64,000 nucleotides of DNA from Corynespora cassiicola. Its lineage: Eukaryota; Ascomycota; Dothideomycetes; Pleosporales; Corynesporascaceae. The notes beneath the pieces are model-generated. The model made no database searches. It was not told the DNA's origin and saw nothing but the letters and a program-made list of their open reading frames with translations. Positions 12,437 through 23,906 of this stretch are shown in pieces; the first letter of the stretch is position 1, and each line of letters starts with the position of its first letter. The DNA is taken from contig JAEUWY010000001.1 of the NCBI GenBank assembly GCA_022059125.1, forward strand, positions 4,278,001 to 4,342,000, read 5' to 3'. Both the position numbers and the translations under genes were made by a program.

Positions 12437-13626
12437 TCAAACCTCACCGGCACCCTCTGGAGGCGGGCTGCGGACTTGGCCAGATGGACGGCCTGCACTG
12501 TCTGGGACTTCGACGATCGACTCAACCATGCTCAGGAACCTGGTTCTGTATTCATCACTTGAAGTAGTGATGCTCATCGGACCATGGCTCTTGCCCCACT
12601 TGAGGAAGTTGAAAGAGTTCACAAAGCCAGTGAGGACCTCGGCTTGAAGAGAATCCTTGGCCCAGAAGAAGTCGAGGAGAATGACTCGATAGATCCATTT
12701 TCCATCGCGAGACGCAAGGCCAGAACGCCAGGAAGATTGCCGACCAGGAGGAGCTGGAACTTTACCATTCTCAGCCGATGATAGGGAAGCAGGATATCGC
12801 ACAATGAACAAGCTGTAGTCGACTGCATTGGAATCCTTGAGGATCTTGGTATCTCTTGCCAGCTGGGCCACCAACTCCTCCTTCTCGTCAACGGTCACTC
12901 GAACCTTGTCGTTGAATTCGTCGATAAGACGCTCCTTGACACTCTCTGGAGCCAATCTTCCGCCTGCTATATCTCGCTCAGGATAGAAATAATCGGTAGG
13001 TTTGAGATCGTATGTTTCCCATCGCTTCTGGTCATCTTTGGTACAGCTAGACTTGCCATACAATATGTTCTCCATTACAATGTGGTGAGACGGTGCGGTG
13101 CCCAAGGCGGATCCTAGTGTCGGATACGGCGAGAACAAAAGATCGGTGATGCGTACGAGCAGGGAGTATGGATTGAGCTCCATGTGTTCGACGTAGGGGT
13201 CGAGGAGTCGCTTCCGGAAGAACGATTGCTCGAATTGGCGGGGCAGAGATTTGAGAAGGTACTTGGAATCTGGTGTAGTGAAGAAGGTCTTCATCAAGTC
13301 AGTGGATGTTGATAAGATTGTGAAGCTTAGTAGGGAATGCTCACGGATCCAGAGTACCCCAAGTCGCCTATGGCGATGAGATCGGTCCTCTTTCCCCTGC
13401 TAGGCGAACGGAAGGATTCCGTGTACTCTTCGTCGTGGATTTCCCATGTTTCATTCCTGAGCTTCTTGAACAGGGCTTCGCGGTAGCGTGAGAGAGTGAG
13501 GTTGAATATGGAAAAGAAGGCGAGGATGCGGGCGAGTAGGGTTGGGGGTTTGTTTGGGTCCCTAGGCTTAGTCCTGAAGATTGCACGGAGTATCGACGTG
13601 CTGATCAGGCGCTGTCTACGGCCCAT
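12437..13626 (-). CDS. Phosphatidylinositol-phosphate-kinase-like protein
   Basis: Two exons: 13626-13345 and 13291-12437, with a 53 bp intron (GTGAGC...AAG), 378 residues. The join creates LGYSGSTFFTT followed by KYLLKSLPR, the glycine-rich loop and ATP-binding lysine strand of the PIPK fold. Further PIPK marks follow: NPYSLLVRITDLL, the catalytic-loop-like VDYSLFIVRYP, and a final RVILLDFFWAK then WGKSHGPMSITTSSDEY, matching the end of the kinase where the IID metal-binding aspartate and the activation segment lie. Canonical type I/II PIPKs phosphorylate PI4P or PI5P at membranes. This protein is short, its activation region is compressed, and it lacks accessory domains, so substrate and even activity are uncertain; it belongs to the fungal 'SAICAR synthase-like' PIPK relatives. 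The start ATG is the first in a frame that is open further upstream, so extra 5' sequence is possible. Confidence 0.85.
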
Positions 13627-15831
13627 GTTTACAATGGAGAGTGGGACCGTCTCAATGATGGGAAAGTGGAGATGGCGAATGCTGAAAGAGGATTGTCCAT
13701 GTTCTGCATGTGCGGGAGAGCAGCAGGTTCCATATTTTCGATGACGTAGGTCTTGGCGGTGGACATGATCGCGGCAGGGATGAGGAGCTGATCAAACACT
13801 CTGCCCCCAACCTCGTCCACGTCGAAGATAACCGAGGTCTCCACACTGACTACTGATCGCATGTTCGGCGCACATTGAGCTGAAAGGAGGAGCGGATTGC
13901 CCTTGCCCGCGCTGCACCCCAGCGCTCCACGTCCACCGAGGGCAAGACATTGCGGCGCCCTGCATCTCCTAGGTTCTACTAGTAGGCCAGGAGCCACAGC
14001 TGCATGTCTTTCACGTGGCAGATCGATTCTAGGTTGTCACTGCTGCCGACTGCACGATCTCGGGCCGGCCATACTTGAGGAAAATCCAGGTACGGGACGA
14101 AGGGTCTACTTCGCACGGCGGGATTTCCCCTGCCCCGGCCCATCTCATGGCACGTTGAACAGACTGGCCTGCAAGCCCCTGACTACCCGCCCCCCAATCG
14201 TTGACGGACGGAGAATTGCATGGAGCACGCCTTCCCGCGTGGTTCCACGAGCGTTGTAGACGGCGTGTGACGCGGCGAAACCAATAGCATGGCTGGTGTC
14301 GCCTGCACCAAGTCCCCTATCATCAGATCACGGAGAAAGTTACACCCGAAAGCTTCTTGTGGCCATGTCCGTGATGGTTGGGGCCACACAGAGGGGCAGG
14401 AGGGTGATTCCGAGGCGAGGCTGGCCAAAGTTCAGGTCGGACGTTGACAAATACGAAGGCACCCACGAGGCCTCGAAGCACGAAAGAGAAGCCGACATGG
14501 TGCAGGTAGGTGGACATGCATCTAGTGCAGGCCCACCGCGTGGGACGCAGGTGCATCCAGAGTCTTAGTCCGGGGGCCGACATCCGCGGAGAGGAGGGCT
14601 GGGGAGATGGTTGCTGCCAGATCTGCAGAGAAAAGGAGTTGGACAAAGCCGAGGACGCGCACTCACCAAAGGACCACAGTCCGCCATGCTGCACCCCACG
14701 AAAGCTCGTTGGGGTACCGGACTGCCAGAGGCCATCCTGTCGGAAACTCCGTAGAGCAACCCCTTCTTCCCTACATTAGCCCAACCTCACTGCATCAGGC
14801 TAAAAAAAAATATCTCACTATTGATTGACCAAACGACCCTTGATCGAGCCAGCGTTCTCGCCACAGCAAATTGCAAAGTTCGACAAAAGCTCCCCCGCGG
14901 CTTGGCGGCCTCTTTGTGAGCCTCTCCAGTCTTGACAATCCCTTGAGCCATCAAGCCTTATCCCAGCCGTTCGTATCCTGAGCCCGCTATCTGTGGTCCC
15001 TTGTTTCAGCGGGACGTTCAACCAAAGTTCTAGCCCACGCTTGTCACAAGCGAGATCTCTAGCCTCCCGGTCTCCCGTCCGGATCTTCTTCCGCGTCTTT
15101 GGCCTCGAGACGACCTCGCCCCCTGAGGATCCTCGAAAATGGCCAGCTCGGTTGAATCGAACGAGTGGCGATTGGTCGAGGACGCGTCGACACCTGGCTA
15201 CTGCTCTCATCATCATGGCTGACATGCTGGCCAAACTCTGGATAGTAGCAGCTCACGGCCAGTGCCGCTTGGGAGCAAGCCGAGCAAGGTGCGGATATTA
15301 CTACTTCGAGGAAGCAATTGCTCGAATTACACTGCCGTAGGACTAGGGAGCCGGCATGCTGTAGGCCTTCCAGACTCGCTCTGGCAGGCGGAGGCATGCA
15401 GTACAAGGCCTGGGCGACCAGCCATACGTGCGTCGACATGCATCTGGTCCGACCCAGGTTGCTGGATCTGCGCCAACGGCTTGAGCTGGCGTGAAAGACG
15501 GCCCAAGATTAGCATCGTCGGCTATGCTTCGATATGGCTGTGCGTTTCACGGCTTTGCCTACCACGGCGACCCCTCACCAGACTCCGAGCCTTCTTAAGG
15601 CTTCGCTTCACCCGCACTTCTCCGGCTCTTTCCAGTGTAGGACCGCCCCTTCCTCGTGGTATAAGAATCGCGACTTACTCTTTCATCCCAGGTTCCCTCG
15701 CCTGAGAAGCAGTTTTCCCTCAGCTTGCTTGTTTATAAGCCCTACATCCAACCTTCCATCCCCTCGCCACCCTATCTTACCCTACCCCACACAACCTCAA
15801 CCCATCTACCTTCCACAAGACATTTGCTGCA
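13627..15831. other. Divergent intergenic region
   Basis: A 2.2 kb gap between the PIPK-like gene (-) and the pathogen-related-like gene (+). No supported gene. The last 200 bp are pyrimidine-rich with two TATAAG elements (about 15660 and 15734) ahead of the plus-strand start. Confidence 0.55.
15734..15739 (+). promoter_or_regulatory. Possible TATA element
   Basis: TATAAG within a pyrimidine-rich stretch, 98 bp upstream of the start codon at 15832. A second copy lies at about 15660. Either could serve as core promoter; weak evidence. Confidence 0.35.
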
Positions 15832-17150
15832 ATGGCCACCGCAGACGTCCAGAAGCCCGCTGCTGAGCCGGCACCGGCACTCCCCGACTATCTTACCGAT
15901 CCGGATGCCACACTGAAGGACTCCCAGGCCAACTGGCGTTATGGACGCGCCCCGGATTACTCCAAGACACGCCAGGTCTTTGCCGAGAGTGAGTACAAAC
16001 CCCATCATCATGGCGCCAGTGGGCGGCAATACAATTGGTGCTGTTGCACAAGTCCGCCTTGGCCGAGTGGTTGATATGCCATGCTCGTTTCAGCCCTACC
16101 ACTTAGGGTTCCACACCGCCCCCAAATCCGTCAACATGTGAGCTGGAGCAAACCTACCTAGCACAATACTGACTCGATGCCCCTCAGCTAAGCAAATGAC
16201 CCACGAGGCCGGCTCCCTCCCAGAACTTGTGCAGAACTTGGTCAAGAACTGGGAGGTCGAAGCGTCGTTCAAGCCCAAGCTCGAGGACTGGCGCACCATT
16301 GACCACGAGAACTACTCGTTCGCCATCAATGGGTCTGAGCCCCAGGGTGCCGAGCACATGCTCAAGATGGGCACTTACAACGCCATCATTGCGCCCAACG
16401 AGTACTACAGCCCAGAGTACTCGGACTTTGCGAGCAGCCACAAGACGTTCAAGCGCATGATGCCTACGTTTGCGTGGGAGGTGCTCGAGGTGTACAGCGG
16501 GCCGCCCACCGTGTCCTTCAGGTGGCGTCACTGGGGCGTAATGAAGAACGACTACGTCGGCTTCAACAAGTAAGTAGTCGCATGTACACACGTACCTCGT
16601 TGTAAGCACAGGTCTAATACGGCAAACCAGCAAGGGCGAGAAGGTCACAGCCAAGGCCCACGGCAAGCCCATCGACATCCAGGGCGTCACCGTGGCCACG
16701 GTAAACGACAAGGTCCAGCTCCAATCCGTCCGCACCTGGTTTGACCCCATGGACATGTTCCGCCAGATCGCGCCCGACGGCGTCGTCAAGAAGGAGGCCG
16801 TCGACAAGTCCCTCTCCCCCGGCGAAGCCATCGACTCCCCCTCCAAGGTCGAGCTCGACAGCGCCCCCCGCCCTGCTGGCACCTCCTCCGAGCTTCCCAC
16901 GCGCTCTGCCGAGAAGCTCGCAGAGGGTGCTGCGTGCCCCTTCGCCGGCACTGAGCCGGCCAAGGCCAAGGCTCCCTTCCCGCCCACGACGGCGACGGAG
17001 GAGACGACGCGGTCCAGCGAGGACAGCGAATGGAGCAAGATCTCGCACCCGAATGCGCCGCTCAGCGCGGAGACCAAGGAGGTGCTCGGATCTGGGGAGC
17101 AGGAGGGTGCGGGCCAGTGCCCGTTCATCGCGACGGCGAAGAAGCAGTGA
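15832..17150 (+). CDS. Pathogen-related-like protein (SnoaL/NTF2-like fold)
   Basis: Three exons: 15832-15988, 16188-16569, 16631-17150 (introns 199 and 61 bp), 352 residues. The middle exon carries the conserved core shared by fungal relatives of plant 'pathogen-related protein' (PRP): GSLPELVQNLVKNWEVE, DWRTIDHENYSFAING, MGTYNAIIAPNEYYSPE, and FRWRHWGVMKNDYVG. This is the SnoaL/NTF2-like alpha+beta barrel used for small hydrophobic ligands, though no enzymatic reaction is established for the family. No signal peptide, so probably cytosolic. The last ~110 residues form a Pro/Glu/Ala-rich extension that contains two CPF motifs (ACPFAG and the near-terminal QCPFIATAKKQ), absent from the core domain. 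The long first intron contains a 44 bp segment with good splice borders, but including it breaks the frame. Confidence 0.88.
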
Positions 17151-17679
17151 GCATTGAGCAATCGGCACATTGAGTGCGTGAATGAGTGACGTGCAAGTGA
17201 GCATGTGGAGGCGGCAAGGATGACGGTGATGATGAAGGGCCCGAGATGGGGCCGTGCTAATGAACTGGTTCAGCGTGTGGGAAACGTTCGTTAGATCTCG
17301 ATCGGCTGGGTAGGCAACAGGGTGGGGGAAATGGCGATTCGAGAGAGACTGAGAGAGAGACCGAGGAAAGCGTGTACCATTATGACCCAGGGTATCTACT
17401 TCATTCTAGCCCACCTCGTCCTCCCCTTTGTTTGTTTTTCGAAACAAAAAGACGGGAGAATCGAGGAGAGGCGAGTTTTCCTAATCTACGACTTGTTTCC
17501 TATTTTAACCTTTCGGGGTGTTAGTCATTCCTTGTCTACGTGATCGAGGATCTGGTACCGGTCAGATCCAGAGGGTGAGCATGGGGGCCGAATCGCGGCC
17601 AAAGCAAGGCATCGGACACGGATCGTGGAAGCGTGCCCTGCAAACGGACCCGTCCATCGAGAGAAAATTCCAGAATGGG

Positions 17680-17682
<3 letters not shown>

Positions 17683-17750
<68 letters not shown>
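17683..17750. repeat. (TG)34 microsatellite
   Basis: Thirty-four uninterrupted TG units, 530 bp after the stop of the pathogen-related-like gene. Perfect and long, therefore likely length-polymorphic between strains. Such alternating purine-pyrimidine tracts can adopt Z-DNA. Confidence 0.98.
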
Positions 17751-17754
<4 letters not shown>

Positions 17755-18950
17755 AGTATATGCTGCTTGGATCGGTCCTTTGCATGGCAGCACGCGTCGC
17801 ACGCGGGATGTTGCGTTCTGGAGTTGCAGTCTCACACTCTCACACTGGGGGGCCAGTATACCCGTCGCAGCCTGTGTTTCCGTTGGGCAGTGGTGGGTGC
17901 GAGAGATAGAGTAGCAGAGCGTCGCAGACAGGCTGGGCGGAGCGTTGGTCCAACAAGAATGCAATAACAGCGCGACGACTGCAGCCTAGAAGATGTCGCC
18001 GCCGCCGCCGCCGCCCAAAGGCCCCCAGACAGACGCTGGCTCACCATACCAAAAGGAACAGAGCAGATAGTCACGCACGCATGATCCGTCCGTCCAGCCG
18101 TCCAGCCGTCCAGCCCTGCGAGACCATTTTTTCGCCTCTCCGGACCAGGCTGTCGCCACGTTGTCGCCGCCGGCCCCCTCAGGTGGACGATCCGCTGCCA
18201 CCCAACCGCCTCGCCTCCCAACGACGCAACGAATGGCTTAGGGAAAATTTGGTTTGATGGGCAGGCAGCGATGACGAAGATGACTCTTCTGCTCCCTCAT
18301 CATTTGCCTCGGTTTCATCGGCCCCCCCTTGAGCCATGGTGACGCGACAGGCTCCAGCCTTGTCTTGACGTGGCACGTAGAGGGTCACGGTGTCAGCAGA
18401 CTTGGACTGGGCGGATTGGTGCCGCGGGCGGGTGTTCCAAGTTTTTTGTCTTGCGCTGCTTGGGTCACGATGGACAAATGGTCGAAAAGGAAAGAAGATG
18501 AGAAAAAGTTTTTCCCCTACCTGGACTGGGACTGGACCAAGTGTTCCTTGGTTCGTGGTGATGCTCCGTGGAGGGAAGGTCGTCTGCCTGCGGGCGTGAT
18601 GCTTGGCGCTCGGGGCTGGTGGGACAAAAGTGCCGGAGTCGGAGGGTGGGCGTTGACTCAGCCCAAGCCCGCGATTTTCCTTTGGCGCGTGCGAGGAAAA
18701 GCGAGGCCGTCGGAACAAGTCGGCTACGCAGGCTAGCGACGAGCGACGAGCGAGCGAGGCGGATGAGTCGACTGGGGGACCAAGGCGCAGGCTCGGTGTT
18801 CTGGAAGGCTGGGGACGGCGAGTGGTGGGTGACTGGGGGAGAAAATCTCTGCTGGGGGTGACCGGGCTCCTGCTCTGGCTTCTGGCTCTGGCTGGCTGGA
18901 CGCGGTGCACTGGCAGGGCCATTTGCAATCAGCAATCTGCGAGCGGTGGT

Positions 18951-18979
18951 CTGGCTGTCTGGCTGTCTGGCTGTCTGGC
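18951..18979. repeat. GGCTGTCT tandem repeat
   Basis: About three and a half copies of the 8-mer GGCTGTCT/CTGGCTGT, ending in a degenerate GGCCGTCC copy. Lies in the low-complexity region upstream of the cyclin gene. Confidence 0.8.
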
Positions 18980-19374
18980 CGTCCGGCTCGCTCGAGGCCC
19001 CGGCCGACCCAAAGCCGAGCGCAAGCCATGCTGCGTGTCATCATCGAGCATCGCGATGCCGTGGCCAAGGCAGGGCAGGGAGCAGCACAGAACAGCGAAC
19101 AGCGAGGGAACAGCACCAGCACCAGCCGCCGCCGCCGCAGCACGGATACGGCCGCAGCCGCGGACGACGTGACCGACCAAGTCTCGTCGGCGCCGCGCAG
19201 CAGCGTCATGGCGCTCTGGCACGATGAGGGCTGTGATTGCGGCGGACAGGTGAGGCATTCGCGCAGCCAGCAGCGTCACGGATCCGGACATCCAGATTGC
19301 AGCTGCATCACGCTCCCTGTCCCGTTGCGAGCTGATGGCACGGCCAGGAGGTTGCGCGAACTGCCACGGCGATC

Positions 19375-19417
19375 GGGGGGTGCTGGGGGTGCTGGGGGTG
19401 CTGGGGGTGCTGGGAGG
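19375..19417 (+). repeat. GGGGGTGCT repeat, G-quadruplex motif
   Basis: Tandem copies of the 9-mer GGGGGTGCT, giving five G-runs (four of at least five G) separated by 3-base loops (TGCT). This meets the usual intramolecular G-quadruplex pattern with margin to spare. It is 2.4 kb upstream of the cyclin start codon. Confidence 0.9.
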
Positions 19418-21779
19418 TGGCCGGATGGGGGGCATTTGGCGGCATTTGGCCGTCCTCGGGCGCGTCTGGGGGGGCCCCAAAAAGCGCTGCTTTGGGCGCT
19501 GGCGTCACGCAACACGAATGCGTGCCCGGCTGTGATTGGCCGCATGCCGGCGGCCCCCTCTGGCGCACGTCGAGGGCTCTGGCTGGCTGCCGTGAGGGGG
19601 GAACGGCTGCAAGCAGGTGGCGGCCATTGGCTGGGCTGGCCCGCGACGCAATCAAGGCGCGCGGAGAGGGGGCAGCTGGCGCGTCCGTTTGCCAGAGAAG
19701 AAGATGCTGGTGCTGGACGAGGAGCTGCTGCTTGTCCGGCTCAAACAGGCGGCACTGCCTAGGAGGTGAATAGGGGGCGAGGGGGTGGCCGGCAGGCAGA
19801 GGGGAGGGCAGTTTTTCGGCACGGCCCTGTTGGGGCGCGCTTCCGTAATGCGTCGGAGAATGGGAGGCTGAGCGCCAGGCAGTGTCGCAGGCAGCTCAGC
19901 ACGCACTCTGCAACCACTGCACTGGATCGCGCTGCACCAGGCTGGCTGCTGGCCTACGGGCTTGGGAGGATGCAGCGGGCAGGCAGCCAGACAGACGGCT
20001 GACGGCGGCGGCCTGCCTCGTCGCAGCGGTAGCGTGGGCTGCACAGGACGAGCGAGGGCAGAAAACACCAGGCAAATGGCAGCCAGCAGCCAGCGGCCAG
20101 CAGCCAGCACGCTGCAACCCGCAAGGGCCACGAGATGATGCGAGGGAAAAAAAAGCGTCCAGTCATCGGCGGCTTGGGCAAAAAACGAAGCGGGCATTGG
20201 CAGCGCAGCCAGTGCAGCGCTGAGGGAGGGCTCTGGGTGGTGGCGATACGCACTGGCCACCGGGCCATGGGTGACTCTTACCAGCCCGAGTGGTGGAGAA
20301 TGGGCGCGGCTGCTGCTTAAGGGCCCTCGCCCTCCCCCATCGCCCAGAGTCCCATTTCCATCTAGACGACTGCGACACCATGATCCCCTCCATACCGCCC
20401 CGCGAGCCCATGGGCCTCAACTAGAGTACACGCACACCCACGCATACTCTGTCCATCCGTCTTTGTCTAGTCCGCTAGCCAGAGACCTGCTCCCGCCGCC
20501 GCTCCCAGCCGCCTGTCGCCTGGCCGTCGTCTTTGTTCAGCCTGCAACGAGCTTTGTCCTCGCAAACGCGACCCTCAGTTTCGACGCCACCGCTCCGTTG
20601 CCGCCTAGCAAGAGTCATCCTTCCCATCCATCAGTCAGTCATTCAACCGCGGCCACTGCCACCGTTTTAATACCCCACGGCCGCCCCGTACCTGCATTGC
20701 CCTCATACCTCTCCCCTCCACCGCTCTATCCGGATTCGCTGGCCCTACCTGTCATCCACCGCGACCGCCTCACCGAGTCGACCGCCACCTCACCCACTCT
20801 TACCACCCCTACTACTATTACCACCTCAACAACCACACTCCCACACCTTCCTTACTTCTTTTCTATGTACCCGTCGCCAGTAATCTCTCTCATCCAATAA
20901 CTTCCTCTTCTCTTCTGCACCGGGGCCCTCCACCGCCGACCCTCCGTCGTCGCACATCCCCCCACCCGGTGAAGCCCTCCTAAGGCTTTCGCCAACTTGG
21001 TCCGTTTTTAATATCGACATCGAATCTCACAATGTACATCGCGGTCCCTGCCACTCCAGTCACTCGTCGCTCAGTCATCACCATTGCTACTTCCGGAAAC
21101 AAGGCCTTCTTCATCGGAGGTTTCACCTGCTAGATCTCCCGCATTTCTTCGATACCCCCAGCTTTCGTGGTAGCGCTCCCTTGCTATCGCTCGAGCTGAT
21201 CTTCGGAGTACAGTGCGGTCAGGTCTCACACAAAGGTCTTGTTCGGTGATTTCTGCGGCTGACGGTGACTGGAGTCCCCTTTGGTGAGCGTTTGGAAGCC
21301 AGCTCGACCGCTTAACACCTGCTCGAGCCGCGCCTCTTTGCGCGAGCCTTTCGTCAATCGCCCCTATCAACCTTCCAACGTATCCGAATCCATCTCCCGC
21401 CCATCCGACACCTCCTCCTCTCGACCTCTCGTCTTTCACATACACAAGACTTCCATCCTTCTGCGATCCTACGAGCGATCGGTCAGTCAAAGATCGGAAG
21501 AGAAATTCAAGATCTCGAAGGCGCATCCGCTGACGGAGATTTATTCGCAAAAATCGTACGACTTTAGGTCATAGGGCTTGTCTCCCCACGGTTTGTCTAT
21601 CGGTTAAGTTCTAGGTCACCCCACGACCGCTCGATCACGCTTTGCCCCTTCGACTCAAGGTCTACCCAAGGTCAGCACTTCGAGACGTAAGAGCAAGGCA
21701 CTAGCCCACACAACTCCCCACTCACTCCTTTGTCGGCGTTTTTCATTGGGGTCTGTTAACAAGTTAACTTACCTTCATC

Positions 21780-23906
21780 ATGAGCTTTGACACATACACC
21801 CAACACCTTGGCACTGCTTCTCCAAGAAGTCATCCATACGCCCCATCTCTTTCATCCTCTGCCTCCTCATCCACCTCTTCGGTCTTCTCCGACGCCGGCT
21901 CCCAGACGTCTCATTCATCCTCGTCCACCACACACTCGGGATGGGATTCCGATGAATGGTCCTTGAGGACACGGCAAGTCGCGCCGGGAGCTACCGTCGA
22001 TCCCGCCAGCTTGACCGCTTTCGCGCCAATCAGCCGAGTTAGCACATATCCCCAGTATCCATCCTCGGCATGCCGCGAAGCTGCACCAGACAGGCCCTCT
22101 CTGCCCTCCCTGCGCGCAACCGAAGTGGTCGCCCCTGTGGAACAGCGCCAACATCCTCGCCGATCTTCGACCACCATCAACCAGCGCCCCCCGCCACAGT
22201 TGGTTAGGCAGTGCGACCGAAAGGTCAACTTCGTCGATTGCCTCGTCGGTTAGTATACACGCGCATTCTTGTTTTCGATTCCCACGCTGATTTGTTTTCC
22301 CCTCCAAGATTCTGCCACCCAGATGGTAGAGGTTATCTGGCCGCTTTCCGTTCCATCCAGCCGCTGCGAGAGCAGCAATGGAAGCAGGGTGCTGCCTCTG
22401 CGCACCTTCATCCAGGAAACCCTGCGTCGCTCCCGCACAAGCTACTCGACCCTTCAGGTGGCCCTGTACTACCTGATCCTCATCAAGTCGCATGTGCCGA
22501 AGCACGACTTCACCATGGAGCAGCCGGACGACGTTGCGTCTCTCCGTGCTCTGCAGTGTGGTCGTCGCATGTTCCTCGCTGCTCTCATCCTCGCCTCAAA
22601 GTACTTGCAGGATCGCAACTACTCTGCCCGAGCCTGGAGCAAGATCTCTGGATTGAAGGTTTGCGAAATCAACACCAACGAAATGGCTTTCCTGGCTGCT
22701 GTCAACTGGAAGCTCCACATCACCGACCCAGTCTGGGACCGGTGGCAGGAGATCGTCCTTCGACACACGCCATCGAACCCGCCACCATCGCCTGGTGCTT
22801 GCATTCCGAATACCTGGAGGGCTATCATTCCTCGGTTAACCCCGGAGCTGGATATTGTTGATGTTGCTCCCAAGACTCCTGTCACCCCGGCGCGCCCGGA
22901 ACTCAGGTCGCAGCTCAGCCAGTACTCGCGCTCGCCCCTTTCGGATGGTGCTGGCTCTCAAGAGAGCACGCCCACTCCGACTCACTACAAGGTGCCTCGC
23001 TTCTTGGAGCCGAAGCCTGATCTTCTGCCTCCGACTCCGTCACTTGCCCGTTTGGGTCCGTTGCCCACACCTGCCTTGACGCCTCAGTCTATTGCCTCGA
23101 GCACTCCTGCCGCGAGTGTCTACGGCTTTGGATCTAGGCGCCCATCCATGTGCACGGCAATGGCCCAGGCACAGAGCTCGTCCTTGGCGCGCACCTGTGT
23201 CGACCAGTACAACCCAAGCATCAGGAACGGCCTCGAGGCTTACCACTTCCCAAGCCGTCGACCTTCGCTGGCTCCCTCGACCACGTCTTCTGCATCATCT
23301 CCAGAGTCGATGATCACGGACAACTCTCGCTCTTCGCGTGCTTCCTCAATCTCGTCGGTCTCATCCGCTGGCTGGGCGCCGAATCAGGCCAAGTTGGCCC
23401 GATTGGCGACATGCCGTAGCGCGAGGCTGCCCTTCCCTACGCTGTCAAAGTGCAAGGAGCAGTACGAGTACGCGCCCAGCGAGCCCATGTCCTCGCCTGA
23501 TCTTGAAGGCTTCCACATTGATGATATGGAGACCGCACCAGCCAAGGCCGATAGCCCTTTGTCTATCCCTGCTGCCACGCAGGCTAGTAGAAAGCGGGGC
23601 AGGTCATCGGTCGACCTCCAGAACAACGTACGCCACCTGCTTCACGGCTCGCGCTCGACGTCTTTCCTTCGTGGACCGACCACCGTTCTCCCCGATCGAT
23701 CGCTCGCCCAGCCATTCTTCTATACGCATGAGAGGACACATTCCTCTGGCCATGGACCAAAGGGGCTGCAGTCCCCCAGGCACATCCTGCCAGAGCGTCG
23801 GACCCCTTATCAGAAGGACTTTGGGAAGAAGCGGACGTGCTGCGGCACTGAAGCTGCTCAGGCTTTCCGTCGCGAAGGTCCTGGCATGTGGGAAGGTGTA
23901 CTATAG
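21780..23906 (+). CDS. PHO80/Pcl-type cyclin
   Basis: Two exons: 21780-22248 and 22309-23906 (60 bp intron), 688 residues. After a Ser-rich N terminus the join produces the cyclin domain: NFVDCLVDSATQMVEVIWP (about 148-167), then FIQETLRRSRTSYSTLQVALYYL, RRMFLAALILASKYLQD, ARAWSKISGL and NEMAFLAAVNWKLHI. The KYLQD and FL..L.W.L pattern is that of G1/S-type cyclins partnering PHO85/PCL-like kinases. The C-terminal half (about 300-688) is a disordered Ser/Pro-rich tail with many SP/TP sites, typical of Pcl5-like cyclins whose abundance is controlled by phosphorylation and turnover. Expected role: regulatory subunit of a cyclin-dependent kinase in nucleus and cytoplasm, in cell-cycle or nutrient signalling. 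An unusually long upstream low-complexity region may hold a long leader. Assignment to one particular Pcl is not possible. Confidence 0.9.

Larger units (their letters stand above)
17151..21779. other. 4.6 kb low-complexity region upstream of cyclin
   Basis: No gene supported. Contents: (TG)34 at 17683-17750; a GCC run at about 17998-18017; GTCCAGCC repeats near 18083-18115; GGCTGTCT repeats near 18951-18979; G-run repeats at 19375-19417; and, from about 20.4 kb, a pyrimidine-rich stretch that looks like a long transcribed leader of the cyclin gene. Long open frames on both strands (18179-18928, 18905-19762, 20271-20900) have repetitive composition, no domains, and are likely chance products of GC richness. 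Confidence 0.6.

Noticed and set aside
16056..16080. tRNA-like A-box (CTTGGCCGAGTGGTT)
   Set aside because: It lies in an intron of the pathogen-related-like gene, and no matching T-arm or acceptor stem follows.
16093..16136. 44 bp candidate micro-exon within the first intron of the pathogen-related-like gene
   Set aside because: Good-looking borders, but including it shifts the frame into a stop at the next exon; the direct join matches the family core.
18179..18928. 249-codon minus-strand frame in the cyclin upstream region
   Set aside because: Ser/Pro/Arg-rich without domains or splice partners; overlaps other equally long frames on the opposite strand.
19375..19417. Direct repeats considered as a CRISPR-like array
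   Set aside because: No spacers, repeat unit of 9 bases, eukaryotic context; simple tandem repeat.
20271..20900. 209-codon frame before the cyclin
   Set aside because: Pro/Ser/Thr-rich translation of a pyrimidine-rich leader; no domain and no conserved start.
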